A DNA stretch of 64,000 nucleotides from Micromonospora haikouensis. Lineage in GTDB: Bacteria > Actinomycetota > Actinomycetes > Mycobacteriales > Micromonosporaceae. The stretch is from assembly GCF_900091595.1 (NCBI RefSeq), contig NZ_FMCW01000001.1, forward strand, positions 95,706 through 159,705. Direction: 5' to 3'. Below the pieces are notes generated by a model. That model was not told the origin of the DNA and searched no databases. It worked only from the letters and a program-made list of their open reading frames with translations. A program made the position numbers and the translations under genes. Positions 34,042 through 44,606 of this stretch are shown here, piece by piece; position 1 is the first letter of the stretch, and every line of letters begins with the position of its first letter.

Positions 34042-34047
34042 AGCCTA
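34042..34047 (-). promoter_or_regulatory. leaderless -10 hexamer TAGGCT of pncB
   Basis: TAGGCT, six bases (GGGCAG), then GTG at 34035. It starts four bases beyond the stop codon of the LuxR gene, so any -35 box would be inside that gene. Confidence 0.45.
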
Positions 34048-34051
34048 GAGT

Positions 34052-36808
34052 TCACCTCCCCGGCTCGCCCTCCTGGCCCGGGAAGGGCCGCCCACCGGCG
34101 GGGCCGGGGAGGGGCCGGCCGCCTGCGGAGCCCGGGGAGAGCCGCCCGCTGGCGGAGCCGGGCAGCCAGCGCAGGGCGGCACGGAGCTCGGCCCGGCCGG
34201 TCACGCCGAGCTTGTGGTAGATCCGGTGCAGGTGGTTGTCGACCGTGCGGCTGGACAGGAAGAGCCGCTCCCCGATGGCGCGGCTGGTGACCCCCTCGGC
34301 GGCGAGCCGGGCAACCTCCCACTCCCGGTCGGTCAGGGCGGGTTCCCCGAGCCGCAGCGCGGGGGTGTCGACCTGGTCACACAGCCCGAGCAGCTCGCCG
34401 AGGCGCTCGTGCGCGGCGAGCGCCGCGCCGGAGCGGCCCGCGCGCAGCCGGTGCACCGCGGTCGCGGCCGCCTCGGCGGCCCAGACCCGCAGGTCCAGCG
34501 CGGCGAGGCCGTCGGCGACCGCGAGCAGGTCGTCGGCCGGGCCGGCGACGGCGGCCCGGGCGTACCGGGCCAGCAGCGGCGGCAGCGGGCCGTCGACCCG
34601 TTCGCTGAGCTCGGCGAGCCGCTGGGCGACCGTCCGCCGGCCGCCGTCGGTGCAGGTCGGTCCCACGGGCGTGGCGGCGGCGTCCAGCCGCACCAGGTCG
34701 TGCAGGACGAGCAGCTCGTGGCCGGTGAGCCCGTCGTCGCGGAGCCGGTCGGCGAGGGCGGCGAGGTGCTTGGTCGCGCCGGCCGGGTCGCCGCACACGG
34801 CGAGCACCGCGCCCCGGGCCTGCTCCAGCCAGGGGTAGAGCACCGCCATCCCGGGGGCGTGGGTGCGGTCCGCCTCGGCCATCGCCTCGGCGGCGTGCGC
34901 GGCGTCGCCCCGCAGTACCGCCGCCTGCGCCCGCTCGGCGTGTGCCAGGCCCGCGTACACCCGGCTGGTGGCGAGCACCGCGCACGCCTCCAGGGCCGTC
35001 TTCAGCGCCGTGCCGCTGCTGCCGCGCAGCCGTGCCGCGTACGCCCGGAGGATGGCCAGGTAGCCGGTGCCGAGCCGGAAGTCACCCGCCCCGGCCAGGT
35101 CGGCGAACTCGTCGGCCACGATGGCGTCGATGCCGGCCAGGTCGCCGGCGAGCGCGAGCCGGGTGCCCCGGGCCAGCTCCAGCGCGAGCTGGAGGTAGGG
35201 CATGTCGCCGCGCCAGCGGGCCGCCTCGGCCTGCACCTGCTCGATGGCCGCGCCGCTGCGGGCGAACTGCCCCTGCGCGGCTTGGAGGTGGGCGAGGGTA
35301 CAGCGGGCCAGCTCGCGGGCGGCCACGCCGGCGGCCGGGCGGTCCAGCACCGCCTGGGCCAGCCGCACCGCCTGCGCCGTGTCCAGCCGGTGCAGCCGCA
35401 TGATCGCCTCGAAGGCGCGCACCCGGGCCCGGTCGGTGGCGTCGGTCAGCTCCGCGCCGCGCGCCGCGATCTCGTCGACGGTGGACTCCCGGCTGAGCCC
35501 CCAGTAGCTGACCATCCCGCGGACGGTCAGCCACCGCACGCACCTCGCCTGCTCCGTCGCGTCCGGCGCGACGGAGTCGAGCATCGCGATCGCCTCCTCC
35601 GGCCGGTCGGCGAACATCAGGAGGGTGGCCAGCAGCTCCGCGGCGTCGAAGCCGCCGTCGGCGTCCAGCGCCGCCCGGGCCAGCCGGGTCGCCAGGGGTA
35701 CGTCGTACCGGGTGAACGCCTGCGCGGCCGCGCCGAGCAGCAGCGCCGGGTCCTGTGCGGTGCCGGAGTCGAGCCGCCAGACCGCCACCCGCAGCAGGTC
35801 GTCGCGGCGGCGGGCCCCCACCGCCTCCAGCAGCTCGGCCAGGCGGGCCTGCAGGCGGCGGGTGCGGCTGACGGGGCAGCGGCGGCGCATCATCTCCCCG
35901 TAGAGCGGGTGCGCCAGCCGCACGTCGATCCGGCGGTCGTTGTGCTCCACCGCGATCAGCCCGCGTTCCTCGGCGGTCTCCACGTCGGCCGGCTCCACCG
36001 CCTGGTCGAGCAGGTGCAGACCGAGCGGCTCGCCGAAGGCGACCAGCTCCAGCACCGCCCGCACGCCCGGCGTGAGCCGCCCGATGCGGGTGTCGATGAG
36101 GTCGGTGAGGCTGGGGGCCAGCGCCAGCCGCCCGGTCCACCGCCAGACGCCGTACGTGCGGGTCAGCTCGTCGGCCGGCGCGGCCATGACCAGCTCGCGC
36201 AGCAGCAGCGGGTTGCCGCCGGAGAGCCGCCACAGCCGGTCGGCGGAGCCCGCGTCGACGGGGCCGCCGAGGATGGCGGCGAGCAGCCCGACGGTGTCGG
36301 AGCGCCCCAGCGGGGCCAGCTCCACGTGGTCGACCAGGCCGTCGGTCCACAGCGCCCGGATGGGCAGCGGCAGTTGCTCGCCGTCGCGCAGCGTCCCGAT
36401 CACCGTGGTGTTCTCGGCGCGGGCGACCAGGTGCACCAGCGCGGCCGAGGGCGGGTCGAGCAGGTGCGCGTCGTCGACGGCCAGGACGATGCGCCGCCCG
36501 GCGGCCTGCTGTTGCAGCTGGCCGACCGCCCAGCGCAGCACGCCGGCGGGGGAGAGCCCCTGCGGCGGCTCGGCGGGAAGCACCTGGACCATGCCGCCGA
36601 AGGGCAGGGCGGCGGTGGTGGCGCTGGCCGAGACCGACCAGACGGCGTGCCCGTCGGCGGGGACGGCGGCGAGCGCCTCGCGCAGCAGCCGGCTCTTGCC
36701 GACCCCGGCGGAGCCGCTGAGGAAGAGCCCGCGTTCGGCCGCGCCGGTCGCCGCGACCAGCAGGTGGTCGAGCTCGGCGCGGCGGCCGACGAATTCCCAC
36801 CGACTCAT
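34052..36808 (-). CDS. large LuxR (LAL-type) ATP-binding regulator
   Basis: A 918-residue regulator: N-terminal AAA domain (FVGRRAELDHLL, Walker A GSAGVGKS about residue 33, Walker B VLAVDDAH about 112), a long TPR-like helical middle, and a C-terminal LuxR helix-turn-helix (LTDREWEVARLAAEGVTSRAIGERLFLSSRTVDNHL, about 815-850). LAL proteins are ATP-dependent activators controlled by small ligands. The last 35 residues are imperfect GR(L/P)xPG(S/P) repeats. A TATGCT hexamer six bases upstream supports ATG 36808. The target is unknown; pncB-pncA lies directly downstream. Confidence 0.88.
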   Translation of the reverse strand: MSRWEFVGRRAELDHLLVAATGAAERGLFLSGSAGVGKSRLLREALAAVPADGHAVWSVSASATTAALPFGGMVQVLPAEPPQGLSPAGVLRWAVGQLQQQAAGRRIVLAVDDAHLLDPPSAALVHLVARAENTTVIGTLRDGEQLPLPIRALWTDGLVDHVELAPLGRSDTVGLLAAILGGPVDAGSADRLWRLSGGNPLLLRELVMAAPADELTRTYGVWRWTGRLALAPSLTDLIDTRIGRLTPGVRAVLELVAFGEPLGLHLLDQAVEPADVETAEERGLIAVEHNDRRIDVRLAHPLYGEMMRRRCPVSRTRRLQARLAELLEAVGARRRDDLLRVAVWRLDSGTAQDPALLLGAAAQAFTRYDVPLATRLARAALDADGGFDAAELLATLLMFADRPEEAIAMLDSVAPDATEQARCVRWLTVRGMVSYWGLSRESTVDEIAARGAELTDATDRARVRAFEAIMRLHRLDTAQAVRLAQAVLDRPAAGVAARELARCTLAHLQAAQGQFARSGAAIEQVQAEAARWRGDMPYLQLALELARGTRLALAGDLAGIDAIVADEFADLAGAGDFRLGTGYLAILRAYAARLRGSSGTALKTALEACAVLATSRVYAGLAHAERAQAAVLRGDAAHAAEAMAEADRTHAPGMAVLYPWLEQARGAVLAVCGDPAGATKHLAALADRLRDDGLTGHELLVLHDLVRLDAAATPVGPTCTDGGRRTVAQRLAELSERVDGPLPPLLARYARAAVAGPADDLLAVADGLAALDLRVWAAEAAATAVHRLRAGRSGAALAAHERLGELLGLCDQVDTPALRLGEPALTDREWEVARLAAEGVTSRAIGERLFLSSRTVDNHLHRIYHKLGVTGRAELRAALRWLPGSASGRLSPGSAGGRPLPGPAGGRPFPGQEGEPGR

Positions 36809-36814
36809 CCGGGC

Positions 36815-36820
36815 AGCATA
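36815..36820 (-). promoter_or_regulatory. leaderless -10 hexamer TATGCT of the LuxR gene
   Basis: TATGCT, six bases (GCCCGG), then the ATG at 36808. Confidence 0.45.
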
Positions 36821-37006
36821 TCGACCGTCATTCGTCCGTGCGGGCACCGTCACGCGGAGAGTTGAGTAACCGGTCGACTACCGGTGAGTATCCGACGGGT
36901 GCGAACAAGCTGTCCGAAAAGCGTAGCCTTTCTGCATCCGGGTGCCACCGCCGGATGATCCACGCGGCCGGGTCCCCCCGCGGCCGCCCGCACCGGGAGG
37001 CCGCTG

Positions 37007-38566
37007 ATGAAGCCGGGCCCTATCCCCGGGGTCGACGTGCCCGACGAGCCGGGCGGTCCCGCCGCCCCGCCGCGTCGCGTCCCGCTGCCCACCCGGCTCG
37101 GGGTCACCGAGCCGCCGGCGGGCGAGCCCATCGCCGTGGTCGCCGCCGGCCCGGCCGGCGCCGCGCGCCGGGACGTGCTCGCCGCCCTGCTGGGGCTCGC
37201 CCCGGAGCGGCTCGCCGTGCCACCCGGGAGCTGGCTGCTGGTCGACCACGCCCGGGTGTCGACGCGGGCCGCGTACGTGCCGGGCTACCGGCAGCCGCAC
37301 GCGTACGCGCCGGACGGCTCGGCGGCGGGCCCGGCGCTGGCCCGACCGCCGCGCCGGGTCGAGCTGACCGTCGCCGAGCCGCTGCTGCGGCGCTTCGCCG
37401 TGGTCGACACGCCCGACACCGGGACCCTCGGCCTCGCCGGCGGGCGGCTGCTGCTCGACGCGGTCGGCCGGGCCGGGGCGTTGCTCTTCGTGATCGCCGC
37501 CGACCAGGCGTTCACCGCCGCCGAGCGGCACCTGTTGGCCGAGGTCGCCGGCTCGTCGGCAGAGGTCTTCGTCGTCGTCACCCCGGGGCTGTCGGGCTGG
37601 GCCGCGCCGCCCGCGCCGGCTGACTCGCCCGAGTCGCCCGGGCCGCCCGAGCTGGCCGGGCCGCCGTCCGAGCTGGCCGGGGCGGTGGATCCGGCCGGGG
37701 CGGTGGTCGCCGCGCACCGCGCCGCGCTGCTCGCCGCCGTGCCCGGGCTGGCCCGCGCGCGGTGGTACCCGGCCCGCCCGGACGACACCGAGGCGCTGCG
37801 CCGGGCCATCGTGGGGTGGGCCGCCGACGAGGGGCTGCGCCGGGGCAGCGCCCAGCCGCCGGAGCCGCCCGGCGCGCACGACCGGGTGCCGGTGCTGCCC
37901 GGCGTGGAGGCGACCGACTGGGCCGGGCAGCTCGAGCGGCAGGCCCGGTCCTGCGCCCAGCGGATCCGGCAGGACGTCGCCCTGGAGCTGGCCGACATGC
38001 ACCTGCGGGTGGTGCAGGAGATCGTCTTCGGGGTCGGGTGCGCCGGGCTGCCGCAACTGCTCGACCGGGAGCTTGAGGCGCTCTCCCTGCTCGCCACCGC
38101 CCTGTGCGACCAGGCCGTGCGGGGCATCTGCGACGATGCCGCCGAGCGGGTCCTCGGCGGCCCGGTCTCCGACGGCGTACGGCGGCGGATCGTCGAGGCC
38201 GTGCGGTTCGGGCTCGACGACCATCCGGCGGGCCAGGGCCTCGACCGGGTGCTGCTGGTCACCAGCACCGCCGGGGTGGCGGAGCTGGCCGGCCCCGGCG
38301 CGGCCGACGCGCTGCGCGGCTACCCGGGCGCGGAGCGCGCCGAGGTGCTCCCGCCGGTCGCCGTGGCGCTCTCCGGCCCGTGCTGGCAGCGCTGGCGCGG
38401 CCCCGGCAACGACGACCCGGGCGGTGCCCGGGCCTGGGCGCAGCGGGCGCTGCGCGAGGTCGAGCTGGAGCTGACCCGGGAGGTGTCCCGGCGGTTCGAG
38501 GCGGTCCGCCTCTCGCTCGGCACGGTGCTGGCCGATGCCCTCGACCACGGCATCCTGCTCGCCTGA
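37007..38566 (+). CDS. dynamin/GTPase-like protein with degenerate P-loop
   Basis: A 519-residue protein. The first 230 residues follow a GTPase pattern: a strand [22 protein letters not shown] in the P-loop position but without the GKS/T, a G3-like VVDTPDTG (about 132) and [19 protein letters not shown] (about 160), typical of dynamin-like proteins. A proline-rich insert (about 205-225) precedes a long helical C-terminal part ([19 protein letters not shown] onwards). With no P-loop lysine it should bind GTP poorly. It may act as a structural partner, or this is a fast-evolving member. ATG at 37007 follows GGGAGG. It lies upstream of clpS. Confidence 0.55.
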   Translation: MKPGPIPGVDVPDEPGGPAAPPRRVPLPTRLGVTEPPAGEPIAVVAAGPAGAARRDVLAALLGLAPERLAVPPGSWLLVDHARVSTRAAYVPGYRQPHAYAPDGSAAGPALARPPRRVELTVAEPLLRRFAVVDTPDTGTLGLAGGRLLLDAVGRAGALLFVIAADQAFTAAERHLLAEVAGSSAEVFVVVTPGLSGWAAPPAPADSPESPGPPELAGPPSELAGAVDPAGAVVAAHRAALLAAVPGLARARWYPARPDDTEALRRAIVGWAADEGLRRGSAQPPEPPGAHDRVPVLPGVEATDWAGQLERQARSCAQRIRQDVALELADMHLRVVQEIVFGVGCAGLPQLLDRELEALSLLATALCDQAVRGICDDAAERVLGGPVSDGVRRRIVEAVRFGLDDHPAGQGLDRVLLVTSTAGVAELAGPGAADALRGYPGAERAEVLPPVAVALSGPCWQRWRGPGNDDPGGARAWAQRALREVELELTREVSRRFEAVRLSLGTVLADALDHGILLA

Positions 38567-38693
38567 CGGCGGGCCCGCCGCGCGGCGGCGGTGCCCGGCC
38601 GGGCCGGCCCGGTGCGCCGGCGCGGCGGCGGATCCGGGCCCGTCCGGCGTTCCGGTTCATCGCTTCCCCGCGACCGGTGGCACGATGGGGGGC

Positions 38694-38984
38694 ATGGCGG
38701 CTCCGCAGGTTGCGCCGGTCGAGACCCCGGACACCGAAGAGGTGCCGGTCTCCGACCGGCCATGGGTGACGATCGTGTGGGACGACCCGGTCAACCTGAT
38801 GTCGTACGTGACCTGGGTCTTCCAGAAGCTGTTCGGCTACAGCCGGGAGAGGGCCGAGAAGCTCATGCTGGACGTGCACCACAAGGGGCGGGCGGTGGTC
38901 TCCAGCGGGGCCCGGGAGCGGATGGAGCACGACGCGGCGCAGCTGCACGCGTACGGGCTGTGGGCCACGGTGGAGAGGTCGTGA
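38694..38984 (+). CDS. clpS: ATP-dependent Clp protease adaptor ClpS
   Basis: A 96-residue N-end rule adaptor. [27 protein letters not shown] is the ClpS core, with the DDPVN loop and M of the substrate pocket, and [16 protein letters not shown] carries the ClpC/ClpA contact. The N-terminal extension of about 20 residues is flexible. It delivers proteins with destabilising N-termini to ClpC1-ClpP. The start is ATG 38694 (a second ATG nine bases earlier is possible). The DUF2017 gene follows at once; GTGA lies at the junction. Confidence 0.95.
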   Translation: MAAPQVAPVETPDTEEVPVSDRPWVTIVWDDPVNLMSYVTWVFQKLFGYSRERAEKLMLDVHHKGRAVVSSGARERMEHDAAQLHAYGLWATVERS

Positions 38985-38986
38985 GC

Positions 38987-39481
38987 ATGTTCCGTCGCCG
39001 GGGCGAGCGGTATGTCGCCACGCTGGCCGTGGACGAGGTCCGGGTGCTGCGCAAGGTGGCCTCCGAGGTGGTGGGACTGCTCACCGAGGGCTTCGACCAC
39101 ACCGACCCGGTGGTCGGCCGGCTCTTCCCCGAGGTCTACCCGGACGACTCGGCGGGCACGGCCGAGTTCCGCAAGTACACCGAGGGCGACCTGAAGACCG
39201 GCAAGATCGACCAGGCCGGGGCGGTCCTCGCCGCGCTGCCCGACTCCGCCGGTGGCGAGGTGCAGCTCGACGCCGAGGCGGCCGAGGCGTGGCTGCGGGC
39301 CCTCAACGACGCCCGCCTCGCGATGGGCGTCCGGCTGGAGATCAAGGACGGCACGGACCTCGGCGCGGAGCTGGACGAGGCGGTGGCCGCCGACCCGTCG
39401 TCGAGCCGGGTGTTCCAGCTTTCGGTCTACGCCTATCTCGGCTATCTCCAGGAATCCCTGCTCAACGCCATGATCGACTGA
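38987..39481 (+). CDS. DUF2017 domain protein
   Basis: A 164-residue helical protein with VRVLRKVASEVVGLL, FPEVYPDDSAGTAEFRKYTEGDL and AWLRALNDARLAMGVRLEI, matching the DUF2017 family, which always lies next to clpS in actinobacteria (Rv1332 in M. tuberculosis). Its function is not known; the constant linkage suggests a role with ClpS or the Clp protease. ATG 38987 has GGAGAGG eight bases upstream; a GTG at 38981 that overlaps the clpS stop is an alternative. Confidence 0.88.
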   Translation: MFRRRGERYVATLAVDEVRVLRKVASEVVGLLTEGFDHTDPVVGRLFPEVYPDDSAGTAEFRKYTEGDLKTGKIDQAGAVLAALPDSAGGEVQLDAEAAEAWLRALNDARLAMGVRLEIKDGTDLGAELDEAVAADPSSSRVFQLSVYAYLGYLQESLLNAMID

Positions 39482-39522
39482 CCGTGACCCGCGCCACCTC
39501 GCTGCGGGCGTCGGCGAGGGGC

Positions 39523-39528
39523 TACGCT
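39523..39528 (+). promoter_or_regulatory. leaderless -10 hexamer TACGCT of mec
   Basis: TACGCT, seven bases, then GTG at 39536. Confidence 0.45.
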
Positions 39529-39535
39529 GGGCGGC

Positions 39536-40024
39536 GTGCTGAGCATCGACCGGTCGATCATCGACGCGATCGTCGCCCACGCGCGTCGGGACCACCCGGA
39601 CGAGGCGTGCGGCGTGGTCGCCGGCCCCGCCGGCCGTGACACCCCGACCCGGCACATCCCGATGGAGAACGCCGCCCGCTCCATGACGTTCTACGAGTTC
39701 GACTCGATGGAGCACCTGCGGGTGTGGCGGGAGATGGACGACCGTGACGAGGAGCCGGTGGTGATCTACCACTCGCACACCGCCACGGAGGCCTACCCCT
39801 CCCGCACCGACGTCGCCTTCGCCGGCGAGCCGGGGGCTCACTACCTGCTCGTCTCCACCCGCGAGCCCGACACCGAGGAGATCCGGTCCTTCCGGATCGT
39901 CGACGGCGTGGTGACCGAGGAGCCGGTGGAGATCGTGGACGCCGCCGTGGACCCGCACGCCGTCCAGTCCTACATGTTCGGGCAGAGCCCGGCGACGGTC
40001 GACTACGAGTGTTCCGACCGCTGA
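39536..40024 (+). CDS. mec: Mec-type JAMM/Mov34 metallopeptidase
   Basis: A 162-residue JAMM domain protein. Zinc ligands and base are E23 (DEACGVV), H79 and H81 (YHSHTATEAYPSRTD) and D92, the complete JAMM motif. In M. tuberculosis Mec (Rv1334) releases cysteine from the CysO-cysteine adduct; relatives such as QbsD trim residues after the Gly-Gly of a sulfur carrier. Here it precedes cysO (76 bases) and cysM. The long C-terminal extension of CysO in this genome makes the trimming role attractive. GTG start with leaderless promoter. Confidence 0.92.
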   Translation: MLSIDRSIIDAIVAHARRDHPDEACGVVAGPAGRDTPTRHIPMENAARSMTFYEFDSMEHLRVWREMDDRDEEPVVIYHSHTATEAYPSRTDVAFAGEPGAHYLLVSTREPDTEEIRSFRIVDGVVTEEPVEIVDAAVDPHAVQSYMFGQSPATVDYECSDR

Positions 40025-41446
<1,422 letters not shown>

Positions 41447-41498
41447 CGACGGGCCAGTCGACGGGCCCTGCGGGCCGCTGACGGGCGGGTCGACGCTG

Positions 41499-41531
41499 AC
41501 GGGCCGTGACCGGGTGACCGGCGCGGCCCGT
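41499..41531. terminator. hairpin after cysM
   Basis: Arms ACGGGCCG (41499-41506) and CGGCCCGT (41524-41531), 52 bases after the cysM stop codon. Confidence 0.45.
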
Positions 41532-41563
41532 TCGTCGTCACTGACCCGGAGACGGGCCGGGGG

Positions 41564-41579
41564 TGTCACGTTCGTGACA
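41564..41579. promoter_or_regulatory. dyad TGTCACG-TT-CGTGACA
   Basis: Perfect 7-base arms with a two-base centre, 133 bases before the MBL-fold gene and after the cysM hairpin. Possible operator; the halves GTCAC/GTGAC are those of Crp-type sites but in the opposite order. Confidence 0.4.
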
Positions 41580-41711
41580 ACTTCCAGCAGATGATTCTTG
41601 CGCCGGGGTGCGTCAGCGTAGGCTGCGCAGCGTGTCGTACGCGTCGGTAAAGATCATCGACGGAGCGGCGGCCGACGTGACGACTACGGTATGTGACAGC
41701 GGGACGACTCC

Positions 41712-42458
41712 ATGAGACTGACCGTCCTGGGCTGTGCCGGGAGCTTTCCCGGACCAGACTCCCCGTGCTCGGCCTACCTGGTCGAGGCCGAGGGTTTCCG
41801 GCTGCTGGTCGACTTCGGCTCCGGCGCGCTCTCCACCCTCCAGCGCTACGCCGGGCTGCACGCCCCGGACGCCATCATCCTCACCCACCTGCACTGCGAC
41901 CACATGCTCGACGCCGCCTCGTACGTGGTGGTGCGGCGGTACGCCCCGGACGGCCCGTACCCGGCCCTGCCCGTCTACGCCCCCTCCGGCGCACCGGACC
42001 GGCTCGCCCTGGCCTACGGCCAGGAGGACAGCACCGTCGAGGACGTCTACCAGTTCTACGGCCTCCAGCCCGGCACCTTCCCGATCGGCCCGTTCACCGT
42101 CACCGTCGACCGGATGAACCACCCGATCGAGACGTACGGCGTGCGGCTGGAGCACGACGGCCGGGTGCTCTGCTACTCCTCCGACACCGCGCCCTGCGAG
42201 GCGCTGCTGCGGCTGGCCCAGGACGCCGATCTCTTCCTCTGCGAGGCCAGCTACCTCGACGGGGTGGAGAACCCGCCGGACCTGCACCTGACCGGCCGGG
42301 AAGCCGGCGAGGCGGCCACCAAGGCCGGCGTGGGGCGGCTGCTGCTGACCCACCTGGTCGCCGCGTGGGGCAGCGAGGCGCACACCGTCGAGGCGGCCGG
42401 CACGGCGTACGACGGGCCGCTGGAAGTGGTCCGCGCCGGCGCCTGCTACGACGTCTGA
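41712..42458 (+). CDS. MBL-fold metallohydrolase (Rv1339-like cyclic nucleotide phosphodiesterase)
   Basis: A 248-residue metallo-beta-lactamase fold protein beginning MRLTVLGCAGSFPG, with the metal motif LTHLHCDHMLDA (HxHxDH), D in CYSSDTAPCEAL and final H in LLTHLVAAWG. Its place before rph and rdgB corresponds to Rv1339 of M. tuberculosis, reported to degrade cyclic AMP. The hydrolysis of a phosphodiester (cAMP or a tRNA 3' end, as in RNase Z relatives) is inferred. The rhomboid and murI genes that precede it in M. tuberculosis are absent. Confidence 0.85.
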   Translation: MRLTVLGCAGSFPGPDSPCSAYLVEAEGFRLLVDFGSGALSTLQRYAGLHAPDAIILTHLHCDHMLDAASYVVVRRYAPDGPYPALPVYAPSGAPDRLALAYGQEDSTVEDVYQFYGLQPGTFPIGPFTVTVDRMNHPIETYGVRLEHDGRVLCYSSDTAPCEALLRLAQDADLFLCEASYLDGVENPPDLHLTGREAGEAATKAGVGRLLLTHLVAAWGSEAHTVEAAGTAYDGPLEVVRAGACYDV

Positions 42459-42556
42459 CCCGCCGGGCGGCACCGCCGCCGGGTTGTGCCGTACTGTTCG
42501 CCGGGCCGTCAGCGGCCCGTCGCCTGGCGCATCCGTGCCGCCCGCACGGTGAGGCC

Positions 42557-43705
42557 ATGCGGATCGCCCTCGTGACCGAGTCGTTTCCCCCGGACGTCAA
42601 CGGCGTGGCGCACTCCGTCGTGCGCAGCGCCGAGCACCTGCTGCACCGGGGGCACCAGCCGCTGGTCATCGCGCCCGCCCCGCCGGCCGCGCGCCGGGCG
42701 GCGGCCGACCGCCAGCCGTACCCCGTGGTGCGCATCCCGAGCGTGCCGCTGCCCCGCTACCGGGGGTTCCGGGTCGGGGTGCCCGGCGGGCGGCTCGCGG
42801 AGGCGCTGCTGGCCCACCGGCCGGACGTGGTGCACCTCGCCAGCCCGTTCGTGCTGGGGGCCCGCGCCGCCACCCTGGCCGCCCGGCACGGGCTGCCCAC
42901 CGTCGCCGTCTACCAGACCGACGTCGCCGCGTACGCCCGCGCGTACCGGGTCGGCTGGGGTGAGGCGGCGGCCTGGCGTCGGCTCCGGGAGATCCACAAC
43001 GCGGCCGGGCGGACCCTCGCCCCGTCCACCCGGGCCGCCGCCGACCTCATCGCCAACGGCGTCGAGCGGATCTGGCTGTGGCGGCGCGGCGTCGACGCGG
43101 AGCGCTTCCGGCCGGACCACCGCTGCCCGGCGCTGCGCCGGTCGCTCGCCCCGGACGGCCGGGTCCTCGTCGGGTACGTCGGCCGGCTGGCCCCGGAGAA
43201 GCGGGTCGACCTGCTCGCGGCCACCGCGCGGCTGCCCGGCGTACGGGTGGTGGTGGCCGGCGACGGCCCGGCCCGCCGGCACCTCGAACGGGCCCTGCCC
43301 GGGGTGACCTTCCTCGGCGTGCAGCAGGGCGCGGCGCTGGCCCGCCTCTACGCCAGCCTCGACGTGTTCGTGCACACCGGGCCGCACGAGACCTTCGGCC
43401 AGACGATCCAGGAGGCGGCGGCCAGCGGGGTGCCGGTCGTCGCACCCGCCAGCGGCGGCCCGGTGGACCTCGTCCAGCCCGGCGTCACCGGCCTGCTGGT
43501 GTCGCCCGGCGACCCGGTGGCGCTGGCCGACGCCGTCGCGGAGCTGGCCGCGGACCCCGCCCGCCGGGCCGCGTACGGGGCCGCCGCGCGGGCCCTCGTC
43601 GCGCGGCGGAGCTGGTCGGCCGTCGGCGACGAGCTGATCGGCCACTACCGGGCGGTGCGGTCCGCCGGGGAGCCGGCCGACGTCCTGCCGGCCGCCTGGA
43701 TGTAA
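42557..43705 (+). CDS. GT4 family glycosyltransferase (MgtA/PimB-like)
   Basis: A 382-residue GT-B enzyme. The N-terminal IALVTESFPPDVNGVAHSVV and C-terminal VGRLAPEKRVDLLAA and HTGPHETFGQTIQEAAASGVPVVAP (EX7E nucleotide-sugar site, about residue 280) are typical of the mannosyltransferases MgtA and PimB of actinobacteria. It likely uses GDP-mannose to mannosylate a membrane lipid or lipoglycan. It is not part of the M. tuberculosis block, where the MBL gene precedes rph directly. Its stop codon TAA (43703-43705) is the second to fourth base of repeat copy B, so the repeat defines the end of the protein. Confidence 0.85.
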   Translation: MRIALVTESFPPDVNGVAHSVVRSAEHLLHRGHQPLVIAPAPPAARRAAADRQPYPVVRIPSVPLPRYRGFRVGVPGGRLAEALLAHRPDVVHLASPFVLGARAATLAARHGLPTVAVYQTDVAAYARAYRVGWGEAAAWRRLREIHNAAGRTLAPSTRAAADLIANGVERIWLWRRGVDAERFRPDHRCPALRRSLAPDGRVLVGYVGRLAPEKRVDLLAATARLPGVRVVVAGDGPARRHLERALPGVTFLGVQQGAALARLYASLDVFVHTGPHETFGQTIQEAAASGVPVVAPASGGPVDLVQPGVTGLLVSPGDPVALADAVAELAADPARRAAYGAAARALVARRSWSAVGDELIGHYRAVRSAGEPADVLPAAWM

Positions 43706-43755
43706 GGAGGGGCCCCCTGTTAACGCATTCTGTTGTACAGGGGTCCCTTCCTAAC
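43702..43755 (+). repeat. 54-bp palindromic element, copy B (supplies the stop codon of the glycosyltransferase)
   Basis: In the gene sense: GTAAGGAGGGGCCCC, core CTGTTAACGCATTCTG, then CAGGGGTCCCTTCCTAAC. Its first bases G-TAA hold the stop codon of the preceding gene. The same orientation relative to the upstream gene as copies A and C. Confidence 0.85.
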
Positions 43756-43868
43756 CGCTGGGCCGGCGGGCGCGCCGATCGCGCTGGGCCGGCGGGCGCG
43801 CCGATCCGGCGTGCGCCGACGCGAGCGCGCAGGGCGGGACCCGCGGCGGCCCCGTCCGCCGCACCGCA

Positions 43869-43874
43869 TAGGGT
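43869..43874 (+). promoter_or_regulatory. leaderless -10 hexamer TAGGGT of rph
   Basis: TAGGGT, six bases (GCAGGG), then the ATG at 43881. The GCAGGG could also be read as a weak ribosome binding site, but it directly abuts the start codon. Confidence 0.45.
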
Positions 43875-43880
43875 GCAGGG

Positions 43881-44606
43881 ATGGCGCGACCTGACGGGCG
43901 GCGGCCCGACCAACTCCGACCGGTGACCCTGAGCCGGGGCTGGAGCACCCACCCGGAGGGCTCCGTGCTCGTCGAGTTCGGCGGGACGCGGGTGCTCTGC
44001 ACCGCCAGCGTCACCGAGGGGGTGCCCCGCTGGCGCAAGGGCTCCGGGCTCGGCTGGGTGACCGCCGAGTACGCGATGCTGCCCCGCGCCACGAACACCC
44101 GCTCCGACCGGGAGAGCGTCCGGGGCAAGGTCGGCGGGCGCACCCACGAGATCTCCCGGCTGATCGGCCGCAGCCTGCGGGCCGCCATCGACCTCAAGGC
44201 CCTCGGCGAGAACTCCGTCGTCCTCGACTGCGACGTGCTCCAGGCCGACGGCGGCACCCGCACCGCGGCCATCACCGGGGCGTACGTGGCGCTGCACGAC
44301 GCGGTGACCTGGCTGGCCGCCCGCAAGGCGCTGGCCGGCAAGCCGGAGAAGGTGATGCACCGCTCCGTCGCCGCCGTCAGCGTCGGCGTGATCGCCGGCG
44401 AGGCCCGGCTGGACCTCTGCTACGAAGAGGACGTGGCCGCCGAGGTCGACATGAACGTGGTCTGCACCGGGACCGGCGAGTTCGTCGAGGTGCAGGGCAC
44501 GGGCGAGTCCGGCGTCTTCGCCCGCGACCAGCTCGACGCCCTGCTCGACCTGGCCGTCGCCGGCTGCGCGGAGTTGGCCGACGCCCAGCGGAAGGCACTC
44601 TCATGA
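43881..44606 (+). CDS. rph: ribonuclease PH
   Basis: A 241-residue phosphorolytic exoribonuclease: [27 protein letters not shown], the phosphate-binding [27 protein letters not shown] and [23 protein letters not shown]. It trims tRNA 3' ends with phosphate to give nucleoside diphosphates, acting as a hexamer. Its stop overlaps the rdgB start by four bases (ATGA). Confidence 0.97.
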   Translation: MARPDGRRPDQLRPVTLSRGWSTHPEGSVLVEFGGTRVLCTASVTEGVPRWRKGSGLGWVTAEYAMLPRATNTRSDRESVRGKVGGRTHEISRLIGRSLRAAIDLKALGENSVVLDCDVLQADGGTRTAAITGAYVALHDAVTWLAARKALAGKPEKVMHRSVAAVSVGVIAGEARLDLCYEEDVAAEVDMNVVCTGTGEFVEVQGTGESGVFARDQLDALLDLAVAGCAELADAQRKALS

